This document shows, one piece after another, positions 1-8,564 of a stretch of 64,000 bases of DNA. Where the stretch lies: positions 124,001 to 188,000 of the forward strand of contig NZ_JAQYUU010000005.1 of assembly GCF_028728205.1 (NCBI RefSeq), in the 5' to 3' direction. The DNA is from Clostridium sp. 'White wine YQ'. GTDB lineage: Bacteria; Bacillota; Clostridia; Clostridiales; Clostridiaceae. Each line of letters begins with the position of its first letter. Within the stretch, counting starts at the first letter, position 1. The notes under the pieces are model-generated. The model did not search any database. It was given only the letters and a program-made list of their open reading frames with translations, and was not told the origin of the DNA. The translations under genes and the position numbers were made by a program.

Positions 1-155
1 GATACAGATAATGAATATCTCCGTTTTCTCATTCCACTCCAACTTTACCACTCTCCTACCTTATACTTAGAGGTTTTAGGAACCTCTTCTACTACAGCAA
101 ATTATATAAATCCTTAACTTAATTATATCAGTATTCGTTAAAAAATTAGTGCTCT

Positions 156-203
156 AAAGCAAAATTCCCCCAAACCTAAGTCTGAGGGAAAAAACACACT
201 TCC
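156..203 (-). repeat. Dispersed terminator-like repeat, copy 1
   Basis: About 48 bp that recurs at 4368-4418 and 5201-5250, each time just downstream of a minus-strand gene. The core holds a short inverted repeat (TTCCC...GGGAA, a C/A mismatch, then CA/TG) followed on the minus strand by a TTTTGCTTT run. Loop and flanks are also conserved, more than a plain terminator needs. Apart from this copy I see nothing in bases 1-223. Confidence 0.6.
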
Positions 204-223
204 ATATCTAGTTAAACTTGTGA

Positions 224-1078
224 CTAAAGAGTTCCCATATCCCTAGCAGTATAGATAGAATGATATTTTGGACGGAAATTAAGTTCATTTTTAATACGCT
301 CTGTATCAGCTGTCAATTCCCATAGGTTAGTCATAAGCCACCCGTCTTTAGTTGGTACCTGTTCTGGTCCTCCATAGAGCTTATATAATTCACCAATAGC
401 TATAGGATTATCATCTGCAACATTGTATATACGCCCGCCAATACCTGGTGTACTAGCTGCAAGTAGTAGTGCTTGACTGACATCTTCATGATGCACCATG
501 GATTGTTTTTTTAATGGGTACCAGTTAATCATATAAGGCAAAATTTCTTCAATGTGTGGATCACCATCTCCATAAACAAATGCTAACCTCATAATGCGAA
601 TATCTAGTCCTTGCTCACGATGTAATCTTAGCAGAGCTTCTTCTGCAGCAATTTTTGTTTTAGGATATATCAGTTTAGCTGGCATAAGAATATCATCTTC
701 TCTGCATAGCCTATTTACACTAATGTCACGATACACATTTCCGGTGCTAGTAAAAACAAATCTTGTAACACCTGCCTCTAGAGATGCTTTAGCTAGTGTA
801 ATAGTTGCATCTAAATTCACTGCTCTAGCTACTTCTTCACTAATACCACCTCGAAATTGAGCAGCAATATGTATAACTGCATCAACCCCTTGTATAACTT
901 TTGTGAGATTCTCATTATCTAAAAGATCTCCCTCTATCACTTCTGCTCCTAATTCTTTTAATTCTAGTGCTCGTTCAGCATTTCTTACAAGAATACGTAC
1001 AGCATGACCTTGCTTAAGCAAATATGGTACAAATCGACTTCCTACCTTACCTGTTGCCCCAGTTACAAATATCTTCAT
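224..1078 (-). CDS. NAD(P)-dependent epimerase/dehydratase (extended SDR)
   Basis: Extended short-chain dehydrogenase/reductase, 284 aa. The N-terminus has the Rossmann glycine motif GATGKVG directly after the first strand. An STGNVY strand and a YPKTK catalytic Tyr-x-x-x-Lys sit near residues 110-142. Such proteins act on nucleotide sugars or small carbonyl compounds in the cytosol; the substrate cannot be read from sequence. It is transcribed divergently from the HTH gene at 1218, across 139 bp, which suggests control by that regulator. The start is an ATG with a GGAG about 11 bp upstream. Confidence 0.85.
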   Translation of the reverse strand: MKIFVTGATGKVGSRFVPYLLKQGHAVRILVRNAERALELKELGAEVIEGDLLDNENLTKVIQGVDAVIHIAAQFRGGISEEVARAVNLDATITLAKASLEAGVTRFVFTSTGNVYRDISVNRLCREDDILMPAKLIYPKTKIAAEEALLRLHREQGLDIRIMRLAFVYGDGDPHIEEILPYMINWYPLKKQSMVHHEDVSQALLLAASTPGIGGRIYNVADDNPIAIGELYKLYGGPEQVPTKDGWLMTNLWELTADTERIKNELNFRPKYHSIYTARDMGTL

Positions 1079-1217
1079 AAATTAATTCACTCCAATCCAA
1101 ATAGTTTTGTTTATTAGTTATTTATGTTATATTACTGATTATATAAGAGCCAAAATAACTCAACCACATTGTAGTTATCATACGATTGAGAGTAGTAGGA
1201 TATAAGGAGGATAATAT

Positions 1218-2051
1218 ATGAATGAGATTACATTACAGCAATCTCTAGGTGAATTTTTACGAGCTAATAGAGAACGTCTTACACCAGAACAGGTTGGATT
1301 ACCTTCAAATGGACGTCGCCGCACACCTGGACTTCGCCGCGAGGAAGTAGCTCAACTAGCCAATGTCGGTGTTTCTTGGTATACATCTATAGAACAAGGG
1401 AAAGACGTACATCCTTCTCATCAAGTATTGGAGAGTTTGGCTGCTGCATTAAGATTATCTGATGATGAAAGACGATATCTTTTTTTATTAGCTAAATCAG
1501 ATGAAATGGGTCAATCAGAAATTTATAAAGATATTAGTATTGGATTAGAAAGAGCTGTTTTCGCATTAGAACCTCATCCTGCATATATAATAGATAAATA
1601 CTGGGATATATTATTATGGAATCGTGCTGCAGAATATATATTTCAATTTCCTCCATATTCAGAAAACATGAATACAAAACCAAACTTATTACATTCTTCA
1701 CTAATTGACCCACTTATAAAAGAAAACATTTCAGATTGGGAAGAACGGGCTAAAATCGTTATTGCAAGATTTAGAGCAGATTGTGCTCGCTCCCCTAAAG
1801 ATGCGAGATTAAATGAAATGATTGAGAAATATAAGCAAGAAAGTGAATTCTTCCGTTTATGGTGGCCTCGTTATGAAGTTAAAACTGTTACTGACTGTCA
1901 TAAGTTATTGAATGATCCTCAAATTGGAGAATTGGAGTTTGATCATGTGAACTTACAGTTATCAGACTATCCTGATTTAAAATTAATGATTTATACTGCC
2001 TCCCCCTCTACAGTAGATAAGCTTAAGGAAAAAATATATTCAACTAAATAA
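1218..2051 (+). CDS. XRE-type regulator with MmyB-like ligand-binding domain
   Basis: Cytosolic transcription factor of 277 aa. Residues about 8-85 form an HTH_3 domain (RRTPGLRREEVAQLANVG, then WYTSIEQG). The rest resembles the MmyB-type ligand-binding domain, with the landmark ILLWNRAAEYIF. Members of this family usually control a neighbouring, divergently transcribed oxidoreductase, which fits the epimerase at 224-1078. The start has a good AAGGAGG site 7 bp upstream. The ligand is unknown. Confidence 0.85.
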   Translation: MNEITLQQSLGEFLRANRERLTPEQVGLPSNGRRRTPGLRREEVAQLANVGVSWYTSIEQGKDVHPSHQVLESLAAALRLSDDERRYLFLLAKSDEMGQSEIYKDISIGLERAVFALEPHPAYIIDKYWDILLWNRAAEYIFQFPPYSENMNTKPNLLHSSLIDPLIKENISDWEERAKIVIARFRADCARSPKDARLNEMIEKYKQESEFFRLWWPRYEVKTVTDCHKLLNDPQIGELEFDHVNLQLSDYPDLKLMIYTASPSTVDKLKEKIYSTK

Positions 2052-2088
2052 ATACTCTTTTTAGTGACTAAAATGTTTATAGTATAAT

Positions 2089-2128
2089 AAAAAAGTGAGG
2101 AATTTCAAATAAAATTCCTCACTTTTTT
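2089..2128. terminator. Bidirectional terminator between convergent genes
   Basis: Near-perfect hairpin AAAAAGTGAGGAATTT / AATTCCTCACTTTTTT with a loop of about 7 nt, between the stop of the HTH gene (2051) and the stop of the radical SAM gene (2143). It has A and T runs on both sides. Confidence 0.85.
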
Positions 2129-2142
2129 AACGAAAAGCATCT

Positions 2143-3267
2143 TTAAAAAATAAGCTCTCCAGGTTTATAACCACTAGGCAATTCTTCTTCGCTTAAGAAC
2201 TTAAAATCTTCATCACGTAGTATTGGTAAAAATACTTCATATGGAATTTTTGAAAATTCACAGCCATAACTACTAGCTCCAAACCACTTGCCCTCTTTGC
2301 TGCTTAAATTCAAATCTCTCGCAAATTTTGTGTGGTTTGAACAATCATGAACTACTAAATCCCACTTTTCTTCATCGGCTATTTTCATAAACTTTAGAGT
2401 TAACTCCCTACTCCAAGTTGGAGATATGTATCCTTGTCTTGATATATACATATTTTCTCCATAATAATTGTCTATGTTATTCTCATTTAAATGTAATTCT
2501 GCACAATTTATAAAATCAAGCTTTGTATCTAAGATTACTTGCTTTTTCTCAAAGAAAGTTTCAAAAAACTCAGGTGTCATTGGAGTTTCAATACCTACTT
2601 TTTTAATATATTTTTTTGCTATTCTTATATTTTCAATAACTTTATCAGAGCAATTCGATGCACCTAGATTAAAACGTATCTCATCAAGACCAGCTTCACC
2701 TAATGCTTTTAGTGTCTCTTCTGTTGCTAGAGTACCATTTGTATATAAATGTTGATGAATCTTAGCATCACTAAATTTCTTTACTACAGAGTAGTATTTT
2801 TCTATTTCCATAAATGGCTCTAAATAAACATATGCAACCCCTGTAGGCTTCTTGTGGATAGAAAGAAGTAAATCAATATCTTTCTCATAAAATTTTGTAT
2901 CCCCAATTTGCCACATACCTTCGCCAATCGGAGGAATAAAATCTAATTCTCCATAGTTGTAACAAAACTTACACTCTATATTACATTTGTTAGTTTTTCT
3001 AATTGCACTTAAACCAGTTCCAAATAGACATGAACTACATCCCCTTGGAAATCTACTTTCCTCTCCTACAAAAAATGTTCTATTCTCTAAATTTTTTAAA
3101 TTCTTAATTTCTGACATTAACATATCATTTCTATGATCAATAGCTGCTTCAATTTGTGCAAAGGTAGCATAAATGATTTCTTGTTGTTTTATCATCGGCT
3201 CCTCATCTTCTGGTAGCATTGAAAAAAATTCAAACCACATTAAAGCATCTTTCTTTGATATTTTCAT
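2143..3267 (-). CDS. Radical SAM protein
   Basis: Radical SAM enzyme of 374 aa. It binds a [4Fe-4S] cluster through C95-x3-C99-x2-C102 (CNIECKFC) and cleaves S-adenosylmethionine to a 5'-deoxyadenosyl radical. An extra CSSC pair (C77, C80) just upstream and further cysteines suggest a second metal site or structural role. The core barrel spans roughly residues 90-270. It stands alone with its own AGGAGG site and a terminator behind it, so the context gives no substrate. The family is certain, the reaction is not. Confidence 0.85.
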   Translation of the reverse strand: MKISKKDALMWFEFFSMLPEDEEPMIKQQEIIYATFAQIEAAIDHRNDMLMSEIKNLKNLENRTFFVGEESRFPRGCSSCLFGTGLSAIRKTNKCNIECKFCYNYGELDFIPPIGEGMWQIGDTKFYEKDIDLLLSIHKKPTGVAYVYLEPFMEIEKYYSVVKKFSDAKIHQHLYTNGTLATEETLKALGEAGLDEIRFNLGASNCSDKVIENIRIAKKYIKKVGIETPMTPEFFETFFEKKQVILDTKLDFINCAELHLNENNIDNYYGENMYISRQGYISPTWSRELTLKFMKIADEEKWDLVVHDCSNHTKFARDLNLSSKEGKWFGASSYGCEFSKIPYEVFLPILRDEDFKFLSEEELPSGYKPGELIF

Positions 3268-3388
3268 AACTTATCCTCCTCTTGCAGTGCCTACATACAA
3301 ACACATACTACTCACTTATTATATAGTCGACACCTCTATAAATCAATTTATTTCAAGCTAGAGTATTAATTTATATAAGATACGGCAC

Positions 3389-4246
3389 TTAAATGCAGCT
3401 CCAGTCATTTACATCACATTGACCATATTCATTATCACCAACAGCAACCACCCTGCCATCTGATTTAAGGCCAATTGTATGCGCACAACCAGCTGCAACC
3501 GCAACAATATCACCCCAGTCACTTACATTACACTGGCCATATTCATTCCAGCCTACTGCCACCACATTACCATCTGCTTTAAGGCCAATTGTATGACTAC
3601 TCCCCACTGCAATTGCTACAATATCGCTCCAATTACCTATATCGCATTGACCTTCTCTGTTTCGCCCAGCAGCAACCACAGTACCATCAGATTTAAGCCC
3701 TACAGTATGAAGGTAACCAGCCCTAACTGCTACTATATCGTGCCAATCACCTACATTGCATTGTCCATATCTGTTATTCCCTACAGCCCTAACCCTGCCA
3801 TCAGATTTAAGACCAACTGTATGCCAATCACCAGCTGCAACCGCCACAATATCACTCCAGTCACTTACATTACATTGTTCTTCATTGTTTCTACCCACGG
3901 CAACTACTGTACCATCCGATTTTAATCCAATAGTATAACGCCAACCAGTGGTAACTGCAACAATATCTCTCCAGCTAATTACATCACACTGGCCATACTG
4001 ATTCCAGCCAGTAGCAACCACGGTACCATCAGCTTTAAGACCGATTGCATGAGCATTTCCTGTGTTCCTTGCCATATGAACATTACCAGCTGCAACAGAC
4101 ACAATATTACGCCATCCGCTTACATTACATTGGCCACATTTATTATCACCAACGGCTACTACAGTGCCATCTGATTTAATACCAACTGTATGCCGGCGAC
4201 CTGCTGCTATTCTATTTCCTATATGCCTATTTTCCTTATTCACCAT
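3389..4246 (-). CDS. RCC1-repeat beta-propeller protein
   Basis: A 285-aa protein made almost wholly of RCC1-type repeats of about 38 aa. Each follows the pattern HT(I/V)GLKSDGTVVAVG-N-x-x-GQC-V-x-W-DIVAVAAG. I count seven, the number needed to close one propeller, with the last one cut short. There is no signal peptide or extra domain. Bacterial RCC1-like proteins are mostly uncharacterised, and protein binding is the usual guess. The conserved Cys in every GQC turn is notable. It is monocistronic, with GAGG before the ATG. Confidence 0.85.
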   Translation of the reverse strand: MVNKENRHIGNRIAAGRRHTVGIKSDGTVVAVGDNKCGQCNVSGWRNIVSVAAGNVHMARNTGNAHAIGLKADGTVVATGWNQYGQCDVISWRDIVAVTTGWRYTIGLKSDGTVVAVGRNNEEQCNVSDWSDIVAVAAGDWHTVGLKSDGRVRAVGNNRYGQCNVGDWHDIVAVRAGYLHTVGLKSDGTVVAAGRNREGQCDIGNWSDIVAIAVGSSHTIGLKADGNVVAVGWNEYGQCNVSDWGDIVAVAAGCAHTIGLKSDGRVVAVGDNEYGQCDVNDWSCI

Positions 4247-4495
4247 AATTCTACCTCGTTAAGTTTTTTCTTTTCTTCAGTAGGGGTTAAGTATCCCCCA
4301 TCCCCAGTATAGCATGCAACTAAAACATTGGTGTGATAATGGAGAGTTTATAAGTGTACTTCATATTAAAGCAAAATCCCCCAAACCTAAGTCTGGGGGG
4401 AGAATAAAACATACTTTAATATTGATTTTGCTTAAATATATTTCAGCGAGTAGTAGGACTCCTTATCTCTATTTTAAAAGAATGAATTTTATATA
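4247..4495. other. Intergenic, holds repeat copy 2
   Basis: No gene visible. It contains the second copy of the dispersed terminator-like repeat at 4368-4418, about 80-130 bp downstream of the Met-rich exported protein gene. Confidence 0.5.
4368..4418 (-). repeat. Dispersed terminator-like repeat, copy 2
   Basis: Matches copies 1 and 3 over the core and the flank ending in ACTTTA. Changes from GAGGGA to GGGGGG extend the G-run, so the hairpin is altered but still foldable. Confidence 0.6.
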
Positions 4496-5014
4496 CTACC
4501 TGAAATTCCTCATCATATTATTAGAATTACTCCCATTCCCAATCATTGAATTGTGCATCTGGACCATTCCTTCTTTACCTATAGATTCCATCATTTGTGC
4601 CATATAACCATAACCGTTATCCTTCATGATACTAATCATTTTGTCATAATCCTCCTGTGATAGTTTATTCATATAATCTGCCATAGCAGTATAATTACCG
4701 GTCTGCATATATCTGGCTCCATCTTCAAATCCATTGTCTTTCATTATTTTTGCCATATTCTTATATGTTTGATTTATATCATTACTATTTTCATTAAGGC
4801 TAGAATTATTAGCATTAATAGTCTCTACTAAATCCTGCACTTTTGTATCACCATTTTGAGCAGCTAATGGACTTGCTTTTATACTACCATCATTCATAGC
4901 AATTGGTTGATTAAATTTAGAATTGTTATCAATACCACTTGCAAAAGCTACTCCACCAATTGCACCTACTAGAATTACTGCTGAACCTAATATAGCTATT
5001 AGTTTGTTCTTCAT
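4496..5014 (-). CDS. Small exported Met/Asn-rich protein
   Basis: A 172-aa protein with a clear Sec signal peptide: positive MKNK, a hydrophobic core over residues 5-24, and cleavage likely after AFA at about residue 26. The mature part is Asn-rich. From about residue 85 it carries many methionines (QMMESIGK, MVQMHNSM, NNMMRNF) and two copies of an IMKDNG motif. Met-rich exported proteins sometimes bind copper or silver, but no CxxC or His cluster supports that here, so the function is unknown. The start has AAGGAGG at good spacing. Confidence 0.75.
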   Translation of the reverse strand: MKNKLIAILGSAVILVGAIGGVAFASGIDNNSKFNQPIAMNDGSIKASPLAAQNGDTKVQDLVETINANNSSLNENSNDINQTYKNMAKIMKDNGFEDGARYMQTGNYTAMADYMNKLSQEDYDKMISIMKDNGYGYMAQMMESIGKEGMVQMHNSMIGNGSNSNNMMRNFR

Positions 5015-5200
5015 AATACTTCCTCCTTGTCTTTATCATAATAAAATATTTGTATATTTTTCTTCATTTCTGATTCTTTAATTAAATTATATATTGCAAA
5101 TATGGAGGAATTGTGGAGAACATACTAGCTTATTTTTTATCTACATAAATATTTACCTTAACGTAAATATTCCTAGCTCTGCGTAAAAGTTGAACTACCA

Positions 5201-5250
5201 AAAGCAAAATTCCCCCAAACATAAGTCTGAGGGAACATAAAATACACTTT
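5201..5250 (-). repeat. Dispersed terminator-like repeat, copy 3
   Basis: Third copy of the repeat, directly after the stop of the PadR gene at 5253. Its sequence is nearly identical to copy 1, with one change in the loop. Confidence 0.65.
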
Positions 5251-5252
5251 AA

Positions 5253-5774
5253 TTAATTTTCGGTTCTTATATCTTTTAGCAGCTCTTCAAACCACTCAAC
5301 ATTTACTATGTGATGCGAAAGCGAATTTTCTAGCATCTTTTTAAAATAAGTAGGTACGATATCATTATGTTCAATAGATTGTTCTAATAAAGAAATCTTC
5401 TTTTTAGTTTGTTCTATTTGTGTTTCTATTAGTTTTGTTAGTTCTTCTCTCTTATACTCATTAGCAAATAACATCGCTGCATAAAAAGATAAATTTATAT
5501 AATCTGTCTTAGATCCATACTTATACATCAATTTTTCAAATTCTTTATCCCCAAGTTCAGTGATGACATAATTTCGTGTCTCTCTAGAGTTATCTAATTG
5601 GTCAACTCTTTCAATTAATTGTTTTTCCTCTAATTGTTGGAGATTATAATAGAATGATCCTTTAGTGAAATTTACTATATATTTATAGTGTCTCTCTTCC
5701 ATTAAGGCTAATAATTCGTATCCATAAGAACCTGGGTTTTGTTTTAATAAGCCTAAAATTAGTAATGGTATCAA
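5253..5774 (-). CDS. PadR-family regulator (long form)
   Basis: A 173-aa regulator with an N-terminal winged-helix PadR domain (LLILGLLKQNPGSYGYEL, then SFYYNLQQLEEKQLIER at residues 4-58) and a C-terminal helical dimerisation part. The start codon is TTG, about 9 bp after AAAGGA. It is the last gene of a dppA-acetylesterase-padR group on the same strand, spaced by about 40-50 bp. It may bind the twin palindromes upstream of dppA, although no sequence feature proves that pairing. Confidence 0.85.
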   Translation of the reverse strand: MIPLLILGLLKQNPGSYGYELLALMEERHYKYIVNFTKGSFYYNLQQLEEKQLIERVDQLDNSRETRNYVITELGDKEFEKLMYKYGSKTDYINLSFYAAMLFANEYKREELTKLIETQIEQTKKKISLLEQSIEHNDIVPTYFKKMLENSLSHHIVNVEWFEELLKDIRTEN

Positions 5775-5826
5775 AAAAACACATCCTTTATATTTTTAAT
5801 CAAAATTAGATTACTAATTATAAGAT

Positions 5827-6684
5827 TTAATCATTGTTAATTTGCATAACTTGAGACATGAATTCATCATATGATGTTTTTCCTAATGCAAAATTCATAC
5901 TTTCTATATATATCTTTTCTGTTTTGGTATGTGTTCTAGAATCATTTATATTTAGAAGCTCATTTTCATTAATTAATGGCTTACGTACATGTTGTCTTTT
6001 AGAAAAGGCTTCAAAATATCTTAGCCCAAATTTTCTTTGAGAAATTGCATTAATATGTATTCCATCAGGATTAGAAGTTAATCCTTCAGCCGTTACAAAA
6101 TAGCAATTCTCTTGTTCAAGTGCAAACTTCTGTAACTCTTCATTTATGAAATTATATTCAGTGCAGCTTTTTCCGAATCCTTCTTTCCCTAAAAAGTCTC
6201 CTAACCCACCAATAATAATTGGAATCTCAGGTGCATTCAATTCCTTTCTAAGAGTCTCTATAATCACAAGTAATTTTTTATAATATACTTTGTAGTTACC
6301 ATTAAGACTATCGCTTTCTCCTTGATGCCATAGGATTCCTGCTAGCTCGCTACTTTCCATAGCAAATTTAGCTTCAGCTATTGCATGTCTAAAAAGCACT
6401 CCGTCTACAGCCCACTCATCTAGTGTACTTCCACCTTCAGCACAAGGTATTAAGCCAATAACTTCTTCTTGATTTTCACTACACCATGCATCTGCAAATG
6501 AGCCCACTAGACTTATTCCTGAAACAGGACGGTCATAATTAATTGGCTCAGTCATCATTTGCCATCTACCATTACGTAACATTTGTATTCTTTCATTATA
6601 AATTGGGGTTACTTCATGAATAAACCCTCTTCCAGCCATATTTGATTGTCCTAACATTAAAAATGATTTTATCATTTTTTTCAT
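5827..6684 (-). CDS. SGNH / sialate O-acetylesterase-like esterase
   Basis: Cytosolic carbohydrate esterase of the SASA (DUF303) family, 285 aa. Block I is LMLGQSNMAGRG with the likely nucleophile Ser14. A WHQGESDS block follows near residue 175 and the catalytic DGIHIN (Asp-x-x-His) near residue 210. There is no signal peptide. The family removes O-acetyl groups from sugars, but the exact substrate is unknown. Its place beside an M55 aminopeptidase suggests recycling of wall-derived material. The start is ATG after AAAGGATG. Confidence 0.8.
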   Translation of the reverse strand: MKKMIKSFLMLGQSNMAGRGFIHEVTPIYNERIQMLRNGRWQMMTEPINYDRPVSGISLVGSFADAWCSENQEEVIGLIPCAEGGSTLDEWAVDGVLFRHAIAEAKFAMESSELAGILWHQGESDSLNGNYKVYYKKLLVIIETLRKELNAPEIPIIIGGLGDFLGKEGFGKSCTEYNFINEELQKFALEQENCYFVTAEGLTSNPDGIHINAISQRKFGLRYFEAFSKRQHVRKPLINENELLNINDSRTHTKTEKIYIESMNFALGKTSYDEFMSQVMQINND

Positions 6685-6725
6685 CCTTTCTTTGTTATTT
6701 AATATTTACGAGAAATGTGAATAAA

Positions 6726-7541
6726 TTAATTACTACTTGCGATTTTTATCATAGCTGTTAATGCTCTATAAATGTCAATAATTGATTTTCCTCTATATGA
6801 TACAATATTAGGTTCAACCAATTCTGTTCCAGGCATTATTGATGCAAATTCGGCTTGCCCGCTATTTAAAAAAGTAACCTTCATTTCAGGCGACTCTTGT
6901 AATTTTACAGGATTTATATTCTTGGCATTTATTAAGGCAACTTTTACTTTTTCTTTTAATTTTTCAGATACTACAGAAGGTGTTAAACATTTTGCTGCAT
7001 ATCTTCCATATGAGGTTTTAACTACAACTGTTTCAATTGCAGCATTCACCTCTTTTACTTCCTCATCTAAAATGTTGTCACCTGAAACCAAAACAACTGG
7101 AACATTAAAGTGACCTGCAACGCATGCATTCATATAAAACTCTCCAACATCTTTATTATTTATATTTATGTTTGAAATCACACCTCCATGAAAAGAGTGA
7201 CTCAAAACTCCACTTACATTCATTCTGGGATGATATCCGATTAATATTACTGCGTCAAAGGATGAATCTAATCCTTCCATCATAGCACCCTTATGCGATG
7301 AACCTGTAATTAATTGTGCTTTATTGTTTAAAGATTCTATAAGTATATTAGTTCCAGCACCATGTAGATCATTAACAACAATTTCTGTTGCGCCAATCTC
7401 AATTGCTCCTTCGATTGCCGCATTAACTTCATTAGTCATAAGTTCTCTTGCCCTTTGATAATCTCTCTCCCCAGGTATTACCTGATTAATAGCAACAATT
7501 CCACCTATTCCTTCAATATCAGCTGAAATATAAATTTTCAC
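6726..7541 (-). CDS. dppA: M55 family D-aminopeptidase (DppA-like)
   Basis: Zinc-dependent D-aminopeptidase of peptidase family M55, 271 aa. Landmarks are SADIEGIGG (D8 and E10 as metal ligands), NDLHGAG near residue 60, GYHPRM and SHSFHGG near residues 100-118. B. subtilis DppA forms a decameric ring and splits D-Ala-D-Ala and related peptides, which fits use of peptidoglycan fragments. The start is GTG after AAAGG. It is first in its operon, under the operator-covered promoter at 7601-7657. Confidence 0.85.
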   Translation of the reverse strand: MKIYISADIEGIGGIVAINQVIPGERDYQRARELMTNEVNAAIEGAIEIGATEIVVNDLHGAGTNILIESLNNKAQLITGSSHKGAMMEGLDSSFDAVILIGYHPRMNVSGVLSHSFHGGVISNININNKDVGEFYMNACVAGHFNVPVVLVSGDNILDEEVKEVNAAIETVVVKTSYGRYAAKCLTPSVVSEKLKEKVKVALINAKNINPVKLQESPEMKVTFLNSGQAEFASIMPGTELVEPNIVSYRGKSIIDIYRALTAMIKIASSN

Positions 7542-7600
7542 ATCATCACGCCTTTCATATTAATCTCTAATAAAATATCAAAACCTACTAAATTTACCCC

Positions 7601-7657
7601 TAGTCTAATTAGACTAACGATACTTAAATATTATAGTCTAATTAGACTAATTGTCAA
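7601..7657 (-). promoter_or_regulatory. Operator-covered promoter of the dppA operon
   Basis: On the minus strand a perfect -35 TTGACA (7657-7652) and perfect -10 TATAAT (7635-7630) are 16 bp apart. A 16-bp perfect palindrome TAGTCTAATTAGACTA fills the spacer (7634-7649). An identical second copy lies downstream of the -10 at 7601-7616, 33 bp away (about three helical turns). This is the layout of a strong promoter shut by a dimeric repressor at two sites. Confidence 0.85.
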
Positions 7658-7719
7658 ATATATTTTTGTATATTCACCACGGGGTGACAAATCACTAAAA
7701 CTATTTACCTAAGAAACAC

Positions 7720-7750
7720 AAAAAAGGGAGAAGATTTCTCTTCCCCTTTA
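7720..7750 (-). terminator. Terminator of the ABC exporter operon
   Basis: On the minus strand: AAAGGGGAAGA, loop GAAA, TCTTCTCCCTTT, then a T-run. The stem has one bulged base. It lies about 50 bp after the stop of the ABC permease gene. Confidence 0.75.
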
Positions 7751-7799
7751 CTGCTGCCATATTTCCTCTCTATCAATAACGTACTTATATAAATATAAT

Positions 7800-8564
7800 T
7801 TATAATTTTTTATAACTCCTCATTGCAAATATATAAGCAATAATTATTATTGCTATACACCAAGCAAGTGCAACCCAAATATTATTACCTACTGGTTGGT
7901 TTCCTAATAAATTACGAATAGCTTCTACGATAGGCGTTACAGGCTGATTTTCTGCAAAGACACGTACTGCTGAAGGCATAGTATCTGTTGGCACAAAGGC
8001 AGAACTAATAAATGGTAAAAAGATAATTGGATATGAGAATGCACCTGCACCATCTGGTGTTTTAGCAGCAAGTCCAGCAATTACAGCGACCCAAGTCAAT
8101 GCAAGTGTAAAGACCCCAAGAATTCCAAATACCGCTAACCATTGTAGTATTCCTGCTGAGGAACGAAATCCCATTAATAATGCAACTAGTATAATCACTA
8201 CTACAGAAATTCCATTAGAAATTAATGAGGTTAATACATGTCCCCATAATACTGTAGAACGCGCTATAGGCATAGAGTGAAAACGCTCAAAGATACCACG
8301 TTCTTTATCTATAAACAAGCGGTAAGCTACATATGCTATACCACTACCAATAGCCATCAACAGTATACCTGGTAATAGGTAATTAACATAATTTTCTGTA
8401 CCTGTTTTGATTGCTCCACCAAATACATAAACGAATAATAACATCATCGCAATTGGTGTGATACAAACTGTAATAATTGTATCCATACTTCTAAAAATAT
8501 GACGCATAGAACGTCCAAACATAACACTCATATCTTTCAAAAAATATTTATTTGTTGATTCCAT
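7800..8564 (-). CDS. ABC-2 type permease (DrrB-like)
   Basis: Six-helix ABC-2 membrane protein of 254 aa, with hydrophobic segments near residues 30-50, 60-82, 110-135, 140-165, 170-190 and 228-248. It carries the DrrB-like loop IDKERGIFERFHSMP. It starts directly after the stop of the ATPase gene, so the two are translationally coupled. Together they form a drug/lipid-type exporter of the DrrAB class; the substrate is unknown. Confidence 0.85.
   Translation of the reverse strand: MESTNKYFLKDMSVMFGRSMRHIFRSMDTIITVCITPIAMMLLFVYVFGGAIKTGTENYVNYLLPGILLMAIGSGIAYVAYRLFIDKERGIFERFHSMPIARSTVLWGHVLTSLISNGISVVVIILVALLMGFRSSAGILQWLAVFGILGVFTLALTWVAVIAGLAAKTPDGAGAFSYPIIFLPFISSAFVPTDTMPSAVRVFAENQPVTPIVEAIRNLLGNQPVGNNIWVALAWCIAIIIIAYIFAMRSYKKL

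Noticed and set aside
3479-3925. Plus-strand open frame across the RCC1 gene
   Set aside because: It is the antisense of repeated codons and has no ribosome site or protein-like composition.
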